Origin: Ophiobolus disseminans
Taxonomy: Eukaryota; Ascomycota; Dothideomycetes; Pleosporales; Phaeosphaeriaceae
Direction: 5' to 3'
DNA: 64,000 nucleotides
NCBI GenBank assembly: GCA_010093685.1
Contig: MU006234.1
Coordinates: forward strand, 301,668-365,667
The notes under the pieces are model-generated. The model was not told the DNA's origin and ran no database searches. It was given only the letters and a program-made list of their open reading frames with translations. A program made the translations under genes and the position numbers. Positions 53,609 to 63,804 of the stretch are shown here, one piece after another (positions within the stretch are counted from its first letter, which is position 1; each line of letters starts with the position of its first letter).

Positions 53609-54544
53609 ATGGCTCTCCCACTCGGCCTTTTCCTGGGTGGTTGTGTCATCGCAATTCCCGTGGTTACTGGCATTGCGCAAGGCGTCGAGCACCAGAAGAA
53701 GCAAAATGAAGAAGCTGCGAACGAATCGCGTATGTGGAAATTCAACTGCCTGGTATCGTGCGAAAGCAACGATGAGATTGCTCATGAAGAACTCAACAGC
53801 GCTATCCTCATCGTGCGCCACGACAAAGTCTGGGTCGTGCCTCGCGATGCGGACAACAAGCCGGTGCCACCAGTGGAAGGCACTAAACCGGAACTACATG
53901 CCTTCGCGGGCTTCTACATCCAATATCCAGATGAAGACCGTTTTCCACCGCAACGAGGCCTGGTCAGCACGATAAGTGATGATCCGCCAATGTTGAATTG
54001 GGTCTACTGCGACAAAGACACCTACGAACTGCGGTACTCCAATCGCACTGGCAGCTTGGAGCATCACGTTGGCGTGTGGGATTGGAGTGAAGACGAGACA
54101 CGCGTCACGTTCGATGGGTGGGAGGGCTTCATCGCTATTGACGAGTGGGATGGCGAAGACGAAGATCCTACCACTCCATGGGGCAGAGAAGGCTTGCGAT
54201 GGGCCGTGTATTTCGACAAAGACGACAACGGGCTCAATGGTCGACACAAGGATCGCGACAGGTTCGAAATCGCCCTGACGCGACGCATTCAGAGCGCCGA
54301 AGAGCAGCTGAAGCAGAACGAGGCTGCGGAGAAGAAGATGCAAGTCAAGAGTCGCGGTGGTCTGAGCACGCAGTTCGATGCGACAAAGAAGGCGAGGAGT
54401 AAAGAATGGGAGGAGAAGTATGGTGAGGCGGCTCAGGCGAGGTTGGAGAGGGAGCGACAGGAGGCTAGAGAGAGATTGGACAAGCAGAGGAAAGAAGAGG
54501 AAGCTAAAGAAGGGACAATATGGAAAGGAAGCCGGAAGGATTAA
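53609..54544 (+). CDS. Uncharacterised fungal protein with N-terminal membrane segment
   Basis: A single-exon gene of 311 residues from the ATG at 53609. An in-frame ATG at 53501 would add 36 residues, but MALPLGLFLGGCVIAIPVVTG gives a clean hydrophobic start. Residues 2-22 form one membrane or signal-anchor helix. A soluble, mostly beta-like region follows (about 40-215), rich in acidic and aromatic residues (WVYCDKDTYELRYSNRTGSL, HHVGVWDWSEDETRVTFDGW). The last 90 residues are a charged coiled coil (RSKEWEEKYGEAAQARLERE). I recall similar uncharacterised proteins in other filamentous ascomycetes but no named domain. Localisation and role are unknown. The 3' third is purine-rich on the coding strand. 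Confidence 0.8.
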   Translation: MALPLGLFLGGCVIAIPVVTGIAQGVEHQKKQNEEAANESRMWKFNCLVSCESNDEIAHEELNSAILIVRHDKVWVVPRDADNKPVPPVEGTKPELHAFAGFYIQYPDEDRFPPQRGLVSTISDDPPMLNWVYCDKDTYELRYSNRTGSLEHHVGVWDWSEDETRVTFDGWEGFIAIDEWDGEDEDPTTPWGREGLRWAVYFDKDDNGLNGRHKDRDRFEIALTRRIQSAEEQLKQNEAAEKKMQVKSRGGLSTQFDATKKARSKEWEEKYGEAAQARLERERQEARERLDKQRKEEEAKEGTIWKGSRKD

Positions 54545-56309
54545 ATCTATACACCTTGCTCGTTCGTCCGGAAAGGTTGCGACCGCATTAGCAACAGCTA
54601 GTGGTGGGCTTCCGCCGTTTACGTCTCCGGGGCCCGTCGTCTGGGGTTCATGGGATGGAGAGAACGCAGAAGTCTGGATTGTGTGAACGGCGCTGTGCGT
54701 CAAGTCATGCTTCACAAATTGCGAAGATATAGCCATATCTTCATTCGGACCTCGCACTAGCGAGACCGTGGAGAGATTTGATTCGAATTGCATGCTCCCA
54801 AAAGGCTACCAGTTCTTCCCTCTGGCCTAGATTCCCGATGCAACCACAGGTCAAATAACGGGCCTGAGCTCGCAATACGTCGGCCAGATGCTGAATATTT
54901 GCTGGAGCTCGGAGACCTCTTCGATGAGCTCTTCGATTCATTCGCGGATGTCGGCGGCGATCGGGGCTCGACACTCTGCGCGGTCATGCATGTCCAAACT
55001 ATGCTTCAATCAGGCTGCGCAGTACCTTGCGTCTTTTATATGGGGGATCTTTGGGATCCCACAAAAATAGAGTGAACAGCGGCATACCGCGTACGGGGTG
55101 GTGGAAGACTGATACACCTATGGCATTGAATCCCGACAGAACGCCCCGGATTTGTTTTAGCAATGTCTACCAAAATGCAAACGCAGTTAGCCCTCATTCA
55201 GGAGACAGTCTTGATTGTGTATTCACGTGTTTCAAATTCTCTGCATGGCGGCTTCTGATTGTTCCAGAAGAAGTACCACACGCCCCAGGCCATGAGGGCT
55301 GCAACATTCTCGACGGGATTGGCAACGCGACAAATTTCCTCAATATCTTTATGATATGCTTGTATTCAATCTAACTGACCTGGAGATAGAGTTTTGGAAC
55401 TTTTGTGGTGATAAAGTGGGCCCACGAGCGCTCAGCCACGCCTTACGAGCAGCTTCGCCATGTTGTCTAATTTGCGAAGTGTGGCTGAGACACAATCTAC
55501 ACAAAACTCTCAACAAAAGATCGCGACACTCTGACCAATGGAAATTCTCGTCTCCCCCTTTAGTGATGCGGGTTGTAGCAATGCGTAGTTTTCTCATGTC
55601 TTGAGCAACAAATCGGCATCATCACTCCCAGCCGATGCTTTCTCATCCTGCTCCTTATTTTCCCGGCATCGAGACAATATTATTAGCGACACACTCCCCA
55701 CAAGAGACTGCAGATTGGTTCTAACGCCTGGTATAACTGGGATGATGGGTGTTAGTGCTAAAGAAAACACCACACCACACTCACATTATCCCAAAAAACC
55801 ATACAACTTCGTTTGCTGCAACATCACCCAAGGAATGTTCGCGAGGGTCCTGTGTTCGAAAACGCCATGGGTGTTGCAAGCGCCCAACTGTGCCGCATCC
55901 GCCTCACCATGGCAGTGACATACAAGCCATGAATCGCATCAGCCTCGTTTCAATAAATGCAGAAGTCTGGCTGCGCCTATCCAGAGCGACGGAGCGAAAC
56001 CGACAGAATGTGGTGTCATTGGACCGAACTACCTAGGTAGGTTCTACGGGCTTGCATGGTTCATGCAAATCACGTTCTGGGGCTGCGCGCATAGCCACAC
56101 TTGCATGAACCTTTGTACCTTTTCGGAAGAACGGCCGAGCTATGCCTGTCAGGGCTGAGGCATATGGCGTTTGGGTGTAAAAGGTGGTGTCCTACTGAAA
56201 TGTATATTGGCTGTGCCATTGCACGTTGTTTGAGTCCCAATTCACGACTTGCGATAATTATCAATAACCCTCTACTTAATTCTCACTTTCACGACAAAGT
56301 CTCATCAAC
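54545..56309. other. Intergenic, no gene recognised
   Basis: About 1.76 kb. Short frames around 54757-55075 and 55356-55604 show no known domain and are not called. A TTATCAATA/ctctact-rich stretch directly before 56310 is the likely 5' UTR of the RING gene. Confidence 0.5.
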
Positions 56310-57590
56310 ATGCCTCAACGCTGGGATCCCGCAGAAGTCTTGAACCTCGCCAATGATGGGCGTTGTGTTGGCTACGCTCCATCAAAAGGTCGCAAATGCA
56401 CCGCGTACATAAACCAGAGCAACTCCAGCTATTGTGATTCTATACTCGACGAAATGGCTGGGCAGAAACTGGATGCTGATTTGCTCGAACCGAAACTTAG
56501 ACGTCTGGCTAAGCATGGCCTTTGCATTCGATACCACCGAGATCAAGTTGGCAAAATGGTGCGGAAGTGGACTGCACTCATTTGTGCAGCTGCTCCAGAA
56601 GAAGAGGAAGAGGAAGAAACAGAGGAGGAGGAGGAGGAGGAAGAAGAAGAGGAAGAACTTGATACTTATGTGGAAGATATGCGCTCGTTATACTCTTTTG
56701 CACCAAGGACCGCCCGATCGAGGTATTCCTCGACTTCTGTTCGACTGGACATCTCGCTGGAGAGCCTTTTCACAGCGATGCGGGAGAGCGAGCGAGCAGC
56801 ACAGCGACTCTCAGATACACTGCGTTTGAGTCCTACCCCGGCATCAACACCAAGTCCTTCCGTTGCCCATGCTTCGACATCGAACGTCCCGAGTCTAGAC
56901 CTATCGAGATCTTCAACTCCTCGATCAGTTTCCACGTCAAGGACATCCCCATTACCACGTAGCCTATCAGTCTCCCGCGTGCCGACGTCGGAAAGCCATA
57001 GGCTTGACACATCAGTATCCCCAGTAGGATCCACCGAGCAACCGATGCATTCCGAACCATCTCCCCGAACCTCAACGCAATGCACCACACCCACTGAATC
57101 ATGCCCTTCCCCTGCATCACCTCGCTCCTGCACACTCACACACGTCCGCCGCCTCCCCATCGACGAAGAATGCCCCATCTGTTACGACCCCATGCCACCC
57201 TCCTCAGACCTCGTATGGTGCCGCTCCGGCTGCGGCCGCACAGTGCACACATCCTGCTTCGCCGCCTGGCGATCCAGCAATCCCGACGTATCAGCTACAT
57301 GCATGGTGTGTCGCGCCCCCTGGGCCGACGCGTGTACTTGCGCCGAGGGCTGCAAGGCCACGCATGTGCGGAAACGGGGAATCAGGGAGGAGTGCTCGGT
57401 GTGTCTTGAGGATTTGAGGGGCGAGATGGATGAGACAGGGGAGTGGAGTATGCCGCCGTTGGAGTGGTGTAAGGCTGGGTGTGGGAAGAGTGTGCATAGG
57501 GAGTGTTTTGAGGCGTGGGAGGGTGAGAAGGGGGAGGGAGTGAAGTGTGTGGAGTGTACGACGGAGTGGGTTGGGGGGTGTGAGTGTTGA
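56310..57590 (+). CDS. Double RING-type zinc-finger protein
   Basis: A single-exon gene of 426 residues. The N-terminus has a motif seen in fungal RING proteins (GRCVGYAPSKGRKCTAYINQ) followed by more Cys/His. An acidic run of about 22 Glu (one Thr) lies near residues 95-117, then a Ser/Thr/Pro-rich linker. Two Cys/His fingers end the protein. The first is CPICYDPMPPSSDLVWCRSG, then CGRTVHTSCF and CMVCRAPW; the second is CSVCLEDL, WCKAGCGKSVHRECF and CVECTTEW. Both have the C-x2-C...C-x3-C...H-x2-C...C-x2-C layout of RING-like fingers, so E3 ubiquitin ligase activity is plausible but unproven. It converges on the 2EXR gene 79 bp downstream. The coding strand is C-rich at 57121-57180 and extremely G-rich at 57421-57540. 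Confidence 0.85.
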   Translation: MPQRWDPAEVLNLANDGRCVGYAPSKGRKCTAYINQSNSSYCDSILDEMAGQKLDADLLEPKLRRLAKHGLCIRYHRDQVGKMVRKWTALICAAAPEEEEEEETEEEEEEEEEEEELDTYVEDMRSLYSFAPRTARSRYSSTSVRLDISLESLFTAMRESERAAQRLSDTLRLSPTPASTPSPSVAHASTSNVPSLDLSRSSTPRSVSTSRTSPLPRSLSVSRVPTSESHRLDTSVSPVGSTEQPMHSEPSPRTSTQCTTPTESCPSPASPRSCTLTHVRRLPIDEECPICYDPMPPSSDLVWCRSGCGRTVHTSCFAAWRSSNPDVSATCMVCRAPWADACTCAEGCKATHVRKRGIREECSVCLEDLRGEMDETGEWSMPPLEWCKAGCGKSVHRECFEAWEGEKGEGVKCVECTTEWVGGCEC

Positions 57591-57669
57591 AGGGTTTCTT
57601 TGGTATGGCTTGGAGGTCATGGATCGTTGCTCGTCAGAGTATGTACATTATAGTCATTCAAAGTCCCAT

Positions 57670-58464
57670 CTACAGGCCCAACTTCCCCAACACGCTTGCT
57701 AAATCACCATCAACGATTTTGTCCCATCCCCTCTCCGGTCCCCACGTAATCCTCTTCTGGTTCAACTTCGTCTCACCGACTAGTCCCTTTAGCAGGGGAC
57801 TCTCCTTACTCACACTCGGATATGCATCGAACTCCACGGTTGCGATACTCGGCACCTGCGCCAACAGCGCCCGCAGCAAGCCGACGCAATACTCCGTGTA
57901 GAAACTCGTGCCCACTCGAAAGCCTTGAAAGATCTCCGAGCTCTCAGGGTCGATCTCGACAAACACAGCGAGCTTGTGCACGCGCGTCGTCGCACCAAAC
58001 CCGTGCCGACTATCCACGACCCAGCCTTTCGGTGGGCGCGTGAAGCCCGGCCCCAACCGCAGTTCCAGGCGCGTTATGTGCACTTTGTATTTTCGCGGTA
58101 TCCACGCTAGCAGTGGATGCTTCTTATTGATGTAGCGGCCGTGGGTCGGAAAGACGCGGAAGGTGTTCAAGCTGTAGAAGACTCTGCTCGCTTCGTCGTG
58201 CATGCGCCGTGACACATGAAAGAGGTTCAGCGAGGGAGCGATAGTGCGCGTGTTGGAGGGATCGAGGTCGAGTGTCTTCGGGAACACGAGGAGGAGTTCG
58301 TATACGCGCAGGCGGAGCTCGCTAGGGAGATCGAAGAAGCGGAAGGGCTGGGTGGAAGACTCGCTGGTGGGAGATGCGCTGGTGGGTTCATCGGGTTCGG
58401 CAATGCGCAGCGTGTCGAGGCGCTGCACGAGACGGTCGATGCCTTTGGTTCTTTGGCGGCCCAT
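57670..58464 (-). CDS. 2EXR/F-box-like fungal protein
   Basis: A single-exon gene of 264 residues from the ATG at 58464 (MGRQRTKGIDRLVQRLDTL). The core begins FRFFDLPSELRLRVYELLLV, an F-box-like helical signature now grouped as the 2EXR domain. It continues LNLFHVSRRMHDEASRVFYS, the usual second block. Such proteins form large lineage-specific families in Dothideomycetes and other fungi; molecular function is unknown. No signal peptide is seen. It is convergent with the RING gene. Coding-strand composition is C-rich at the 5' end and G-rich at the 3' end. Confidence 0.82.
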   Translation of the reverse strand: MGRQRTKGIDRLVQRLDTLRIAEPDEPTSASPTSESSTQPFRFFDLPSELRLRVYELLLVFPKTLDLDPSNTRTIAPSLNLFHVSRRMHDEASRVFYSLNTFRVFPTHGRYINKKHPLLAWIPRKYKVHITRLELRLGPGFTRPPKGWVVDSRHGFGATTRVHKLAVFVEIDPESSEIFQGFRVGTSFYTEYCVGLLRALLAQVPSIATVEFDAYPSVSKESPLLKGLVGETKLNQKRITWGPERGWDKIVDGDLASVLGKLGL

Positions 58465-59403
58465 TTTGCGTGCACCGGTGACCAGTGGCACTCTGAAGCG
58501 CGCACGATAACGATCGCTTCAGAGGCGCTTATTCATCCATTGTGTCTCTGGTCGTCACGGGTCGTTTACGGGCTTCACGGGCGGTCGTCACGGTGGCGAA
58601 GGATTTACGGGTATGTAGTCGTACTACGGGGCCGATTATGCCCATGCGATGGGGGCAGGCAGCTCTTGGGGTAACGACGTTCCTCTCCCGCTTGTTATCA
58701 ACTTCAAATCCACAGAGGAAGGAGAAATTTGACGTCAAATTCGGCGGTTATCAACTTTGTAGAAACGGAAACGTTGGGTGGCGGTCCGGAAAGTTTTGTA
58801 GGAGGAGCGGCGGAATGGTCGGGCCGAGGAACTTTGGCCGAGGCGGGCGAACATCAACACCCAAACTCCGCGACAATCAGCCACTGTCATCATCTTTTCT
58901 TGCAATATGCATCGGTCATAAGTTTCGCTGGATCCGATTCATATCCCCTTCATACTCCGCATTCTGTCGCCGGCAGCAGCTGATTACGGTTCGACAGCCT
59001 TGCAAGGCTGCAGAGGCGACTACGCATGCAAGAACGTGTACAAGTCGTATACACCCATGCATTTGCATTTCCATGGATTGATGCACTGTGCAGAAGATCT
59101 CAGGACTAATAGAGCAGCATCGGTGCTATTTTCAAGAAGGCGACATGCACAGTATCTGCGCAAGCTGACGATATCACCAAGACCAGGTAATCATACTCTC
59201 CGTGACCCGCTATGGATCCAGTCTTTGGGCCTTTTATCGAGGTTGAAACAATTGATTACAATAATTGGGAGTATTTCCATGGATTGTTTACAACAGGTGG
59301 AACGTTTGTCAAGCTTCAATCATAAATCCTTCGTTGGCATCGAAACCGACGCCTGCAAGCCAGGTAGAGCATACATCACTTTCTTTTCTTCCACCAAACC
59401 CGC
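58465..59403. other. Intergenic, no gene recognised
   Basis: About 0.94 kb. A plus-strand frame at 58542-59081 looks like a chance frame (no domain, poor composition). The interval includes the 2EXR gene promoter and the 3' flank of the next minus-strand gene. Confidence 0.5.
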
Positions 59404-59790
59404 CTACCGATACTTCGCCTGATAGTTCCTCGCATATTCTCTCGACCAGCCCATATGTGCCCCCCAGTAGAATTCGCCCTCTCCCTGCTCCTGCATCTCA
59501 CTCTCTCTCAATCGCTCTCTTGACTCCCTTCCCTCCTGATTATTCCATCTCATTGTGCCCATGAGGACATTCCACACAGACATGATAGCTCTCCACCAGA
59601 ATCCAGTCCCTCGCTGTGGGACTGGCAAGAGCACGGTTGCGCTGTCCTCTGAAGAACAGGACTCGGTGTCTGAGTAATATTCAGCAAAGTCTCGCCTAGG
59701 ATAGGGAGAAGGTGCCCGGGGATGCGGCGCGGCGTTGGTGTTGTGCTCAGTCGGGTCTTGAAAGTGGATAGTGTGGCTGGATGGTGCCAT
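59404..59790 (-). CDS. Small hypothetical protein
   Basis: A single-exon frame of 128 residues from the ATG at 59790 (MAPSSHTIHFQDPTEHNTNA). The N-terminal half is hydrophilic, with a Ser/Asp/Glu patch (YYSDTESCSSEDS). A Trp-rich, weakly hydrophobic segment follows (GTGFWWRAIMSVWNVLMG), then a charged helix (REGRESRERLRESEMQEQGE-like, paraphrased). It shows the same C-rich to G-rich shift as confirmed genes, which supports coding. No family is recognised. Confidence 0.55.
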   Translation of the reverse strand: MAPSSHTIHFQDPTEHNTNAAPHPRAPSPYPRRDFAEYYSDTESCSSEDSATVLLPVPQRGTGFWWRAIMSVWNVLMGTMRWNNQEGRESRERLRESEMQEQGEGEFYWGAHMGWSREYARNYQAKYR

Positions 59791-60625
59791 CTTTGGATGG
59801 GATTCGCTTGTATGAGGTGTGATGGTAGACTTGCAGAAGGTGGGGGTTTGGCTTCGATTTGGCTGTGAGTTGAAGAACTTTGAAAGGGGTGAGGAGCAAG
59901 AGAAATGCTGATTAACGTACACACATTATAGTTCAATATCATAGCGGTACAATAGGTACAGTGCTGTCGCCTTTGGTAGGTGTATAGAGTTCGAGCCATG
60001 GTTCAGGCTTGTCTAGCGTGGAGTTAAGATGGCGTCTCGCAGCAATGAGAGGCTGGCTACCTTTGGTGGACTTCGACCTACAAAAGTTCAACCAATTGGT
60101 GCTTTGAGGGTGTGCAGAGCTACAATTGATGTATTGGTGTCCGTCGCAAGAAGGGATGCATTGGGTGCGCAATGCGACGGCGACTATTTGCCCGCTAACA
60201 CACCACAAACAGAAAGAGACGGAATCTTCGTGCACCACCGTCCATTTTCTCGAAGCCCAGCACAAAGGCTCACGTGAAGCTTGAACAGCTGCACAAGTGT
60301 TCGGTCACGTTCAGCACTCATAATGTCGTATGGTGTGCAGCATCTCAACTAGCACTTGCACGTTCACTCACCTTCACGAATCACTGCAAAGACTAAAGAC
60401 TCCTCGCACTGTGCGTCAACCTGAGCCTTCCTACCACCGTCGCTACACAAGCTGGTAGTATTTCCGCAGGTATATCGAGTTTTCTCAAGTTCTCCTCAGC
60501 CAAAACGTTCACCCACACAACCCCGCAGCCTCAACGCGTTCATTTCCCAAACAGCAAGTACCATCTATAGCCAAGTCTATTCTCACTTCGGTTCACACCG
60601 ATTACCTCCTTCGAAGTCACCTTCC
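59791..60625. other. Intergenic with divergent promoters
   Basis: About 0.83 kb between the small minus-strand gene and the first paralogue gene. The final 200 bp are C/T-rich, like a fungal 5' UTR. No other gene is supported. Confidence 0.5.
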
Positions 60626-62002
60626 ATGTCGAACCAACAAGATCAGAACCAAGGAATCGGTAAGGACGCGCATGACCCTCTTCGGCACTGTCGTGTGGCT
60701 TCACAAAACTCTGCTAACTTTATAGGCTACGATCCAGCAATGTTTGACGCTGACTATCTGGTATATTTTGGGACGCCTTACCCTGAGCCAGCCGACACCA
60801 TCATCTTCCCATCCGCTAGTGGCGCTTCGAATATGGAAGTTTCTGCCCGACAAGAAGGTGAGAACTTGAACGAGTCACAGTTTTCTGAAAACTGGCAGCA
60901 ACAAGATGGGCCCTTTATAGGCGGCTTTCAGTCCAACGATGGTGTTCAGCAGCGTGCGACATCAAATCCTATATCTGAACTGGCTGGCCCATCAACTACG
61001 AAATACTGGGCATCAAATACGGCTATTGCTCCAGTGCCAATTGATCCAGCGCTAATTGACCCAGTGCTAATTGAGCCAGCGCCAATTGCCGGTCTCCAGT
61101 TCGCGAATGGGATCAAGGCTGAACAAGCCTTCTCGCGGCGACAAATCCCCTCCAGCTGGCAACCTCCTGTGAAAGACGCCACTATTCCACAAAACCAAGC
61201 AGACCGCGAGAAATACATCGCACAGATGGTGGCTGCCATTGTAGACACGCGCAGCTGTCACGACTCCGACACCAACGAATCCTACCAAGAGCGCTGGGCC
61301 GAGATCGCGCAAGGCCGTTCAACATACACGTCCCAAAATATTGAGACAGTATGCTGGAAACTTCTCAGCGTCGCCGAGAAGCTGCACCAGCATGGTCCTG
61401 AAATCCTACGCGTCTTCGACGAGAACAAACTCCACACGATTCACAAGTCTCGCAACCTGGACTTTGCGCAACGCATACTGTTCATCTGCGATCTAATGCG
61501 CCTGTCCAAGTCACGATGTGAGATTCTGCTCGGGCTCGATAATTTGGAGATGACTGTCGGCGCGCCGGCGCAGATGCTCTACATGGCTAAAACCAACAAA
61601 AAGACGAATCTCAAGCGGCAAGAGTACCTTTTGGAGGGTCGTACGGCACTACAGGACCATGACGAAGGCAAGAAGGCTACCAAGCGAGACTCGAATTCCG
61701 TGGATAAGGGTGTGACAGATGAAAGCGATTACGCTCAGCTCATGCCGCAATTTGATTTTGGTGGTATGCGAGGTCCAGCGTACCCTAAAGTTGAAGCATA
61801 CCGGGCACCGGCGTACCCTCGCATCTCAACCGATCAAGCCAATGCTCGGGTGTTTTCGTCTCAAAAGAGTGTGTCTAATGGCTACCAGCAGTCGATCGAC
61901 ATGGTCGATCAGCCGAGCGGCAATCGTAAGCGCAAATACGAGACGTACGATGAATCTGATGATAGCGAAGCGCAAGCATGGCCGAATAAGCGCACTCATT
62001 GA
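60626..62002 (+). CDS. Unnamed fungal family, paralogue 1
   Basis: Two exons; a 66-nt intron at 60660-60725 (GTAAGG...GCTAAC...TATAG) gives 436 residues. It begins MSNQQDQNQGIGYDPAMFDA. A disordered N-terminal region includes a short repeat of PALID/PVLIE/PAPI type (61035-61085). A conserved helical domain follows at about 170-315. It contains VCWKLLSVAEKLHQHGPEIL, FAQRILFICDLMRLSKSRCE and LYMAKTNKKTNLKRQEYLLE. The tail is basic and acidic with a possible nuclear signal (GNRKRKYETYDESDD). The domain is clearly related to that of 62677-63804. The family has no name I know; a nuclear role is inferred only from the basic tail. Confidence 0.8.
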   Translation: MSNQQDQNQGIGKDAHDPLRHCRVASQNSANFIGYDPAMFDADYLVYFGTPYPEPADTIIFPSASGASNMEVSARQEGENLNESQFSENWQQQDGPFIGGFQSNDGVQQRATSNPISELAGPSTTKYWASNTAIAPVPIDPALIDPVLIEPAPIAGLQFANGIKAEQAFSRRQIPSSWQPPVKDATIPQNQADREKYIAQMVAAIVDTRSCHDSDTNESYQERWAEIAQGRSTYTSQNIETVCWKLLSVAEKLHQHGPEILRVFDENKLHTIHKSRNLDFAQRILFICDLMRLSKSRCEILLGLDNLEMTVGAPAQMLYMAKTNKKTNLKRQEYLLEGRTALQDHDEGKKATKRDSNSVDKGVTDESDYAQLMPQFDFGGMRGPAYPKVEAYRAPAYPRISTDQANARVFSSQKSVSNGYQQSIDMVDQPSGNRKRKYETYDESDDSEAQAWPNKRTH

Positions 62003-62676
62003 GCCATCCATTGCGCGCAAAGGACGGAGAGTTGCAACGCATAAACACGGAGTGTTGATACGTTAGCTCAGGAAACGTGAGGCCGTCTCTGTGTTTTGTA
62101 TACAGTCGTGCTTATTCCTGTAATAAATATATTTTTACACATGTTTGGTCATTCCCATTTTGTTAACTTCGTGTATCTTCGAGCGTAACGCGCTGCGTGT
62201 GAAGTAATTTTCGTCTACCATTGTTCTCCGGAGTTGGCGGAAGCCATAAAGTTGGTTCTCTCCTGTTCTTTTTTCATCCATCGACGTACCAGAAATACCT
62301 ACTTGTCGCGCATAAGTTAGCAAAGTGAAGACTATTGCTCTCTATGATACTGCCACGGCTTCTTGCGTTTCGTCGAGGCCTAGAACAAGTCAGACTTTGT
62401 GAAGTCATGATACGATCTCACACATACTTTCGTACCGTTTTAGAAGTTCAGTCTTCGGTTTCCAGTATCTTGATTGAAAGCTCCGATATCCGTCCCTTCA
62501 CAATGTCGGCGTTCCGTCCAGACACATCACGTGCATGCTCGTTCACTCATTCTGACATGCCGCGTATCTACACAGTGACTACCATCTTCCATATAAATGC
62601 ACCTTCGCTCCTGTTCCGGAGTTCCTAATCATCACTGCAACTGATAACAACCCCAGTCACAACTCTTCCTCAAGCC
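62003..62676. other. Intergenic between tandem paralogues
   Basis: 674 bp. A consensus AATAAA at 62122-62127 in an AT-rich stretch is a likely polyadenylation signal for paralogue 1. The remainder is the promoter of paralogue 2. No gene is seen. Confidence 0.55.
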
Positions 62677-63804
62677 ATGACCAACCAATACACCGATCAG
62701 TCTGTCTTCAATCAGATGTTCGACGAAGTAGCTGAGTCACGGCACGATATGGCTGCTGATCATCAGGCTGAACAAGAGCCTCGATTCTCTCCTTTCGGCC
62801 CACAATCCGCTGGCCGTCACGTCGGCCATCCGCAGGTCACGCGTGATCGGCAAACTTTCACGTATCCTGGCTATGCTTCTGCTCATCGGGATCACCAGCA
62901 GTCTGATGTAGCTTCTCTCTTGCAGCATCCTCAGTCAGTTCGCAGTATGTCCGAGGGCAGCAGACTGATGTACTTCGGTGCTGAACATGATGGCATACCT
63001 GCGAACGAGGCAATCACGTATCAAAATCCCTCGCATCAATGTGATGACGATTTTGGCGTGAATCATATTGGTCAGCTCATACTGGACCTTGGTCAGACCT
63101 CAAATGATCAACACGTAGCTCTGGAAGTCCCATTGCAGGACTCCGAACACAATGTTCCATTGGCGCCGCTCCTACAGTTGCAGCAGCAGCAGCATACCGC
63201 GCCACCACCCATGTGCCCATCAAATGGCCTTCATTACACGTCTTTTGCAGAAGCCGTTGCAGACATCTCGCCCCAATCCTGGCGCAACCCATTGTTGGAT
63301 CCCAGCATTCCAAACACCGACGTCCAGCGCCAAGTATATGTTCTCAAACTCCTCAACGCCATCAACAACACCGCAAACGTCTACGACAAACGAAACCTGA
63401 ACTTCCAGAAGCGTTGGGTATCGCCCATCTCCGGGCCCTCGTTCTACTACTCCCCCACGGACAAGGAATTCGTCGCATGCGACATCCTCGCGCTCGCTGA
63501 AAAGCTGCATCGGGACGGCCCTTCCGCTTTGATATCATTCGACCCGGTGTTTTGGCACAACGCTATCAAGACGCGCGAATTGACGTTCTCGCAGCGAATC
63601 GATAAGATTGTTGAGCTGCTTGCGTTTTCGAAAGCGCGATGTGAGAAGGTGTTGGCTGGGACGAGCTTGCAGGCTGTTGTTGCGCATCCGATGTATCTGC
63701 TGCGTATGACTAAGTTTAATGGCACACAGAATGAGAAGCGGCAGCAGATTTTGAAGGCTGGACGCGAGGCGAAGAAGTTGGCTAATGAGGACGTAGAAAC
63801 TTAA
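62677..63804 (+). CDS. Unnamed fungal family, paralogue 2
   Basis: A single-exon gene of 375 residues. The N-terminal 210 residues are disordered, Gln/His/Ser-rich, with a QLQQQQH run. The C-terminal domain (about 215-370) contains FVACDILALAEKLHRDGPSA, FSQRIDKIVELLAFSKARCE and YLLRMTKFNGTQNEKRQQIL. These align block by block with paralogue 1 at 60626-62002. The two genes are tandem and co-oriented, with diverged N-termini and only the C-terminal domain retained. Unlike paralogue 1 it lacks a first intron and the basic tail. Function is unknown. Composition shifts to G-rich after about 63590. Confidence 0.82.
   Translation: MTNQYTDQSVFNQMFDEVAESRHDMAADHQAEQEPRFSPFGPQSAGRHVGHPQVTRDRQTFTYPGYASAHRDHQQSDVASLLQHPQSVRSMSEGSRLMYFGAEHDGIPANEAITYQNPSHQCDDDFGVNHIGQLILDLGQTSNDQHVALEVPLQDSEHNVPLAPLLQLQQQQHTAPPPMCPSNGLHYTSFAEAVADISPQSWRNPLLDPSIPNTDVQRQVYVLKLLNAINNTANVYDKRNLNFQKRWVSPISGPSFYYSPTDKEFVACDILALAEKLHRDGPSALISFDPVFWHNAIKTRELTFSQRIDKIVELLAFSKARCEKVLAGTSLQAVVAHPMYLLRMTKFNGTQNEKRQQILKAGREAKKLANEDVET

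Noticed and set aside
58542..59081. Plus-strand frame of 179 codons
   Set aside because: Composition is unlike neighbouring genes, no domain is present, and it overlaps likely promoter sequence of the 2EXR gene.
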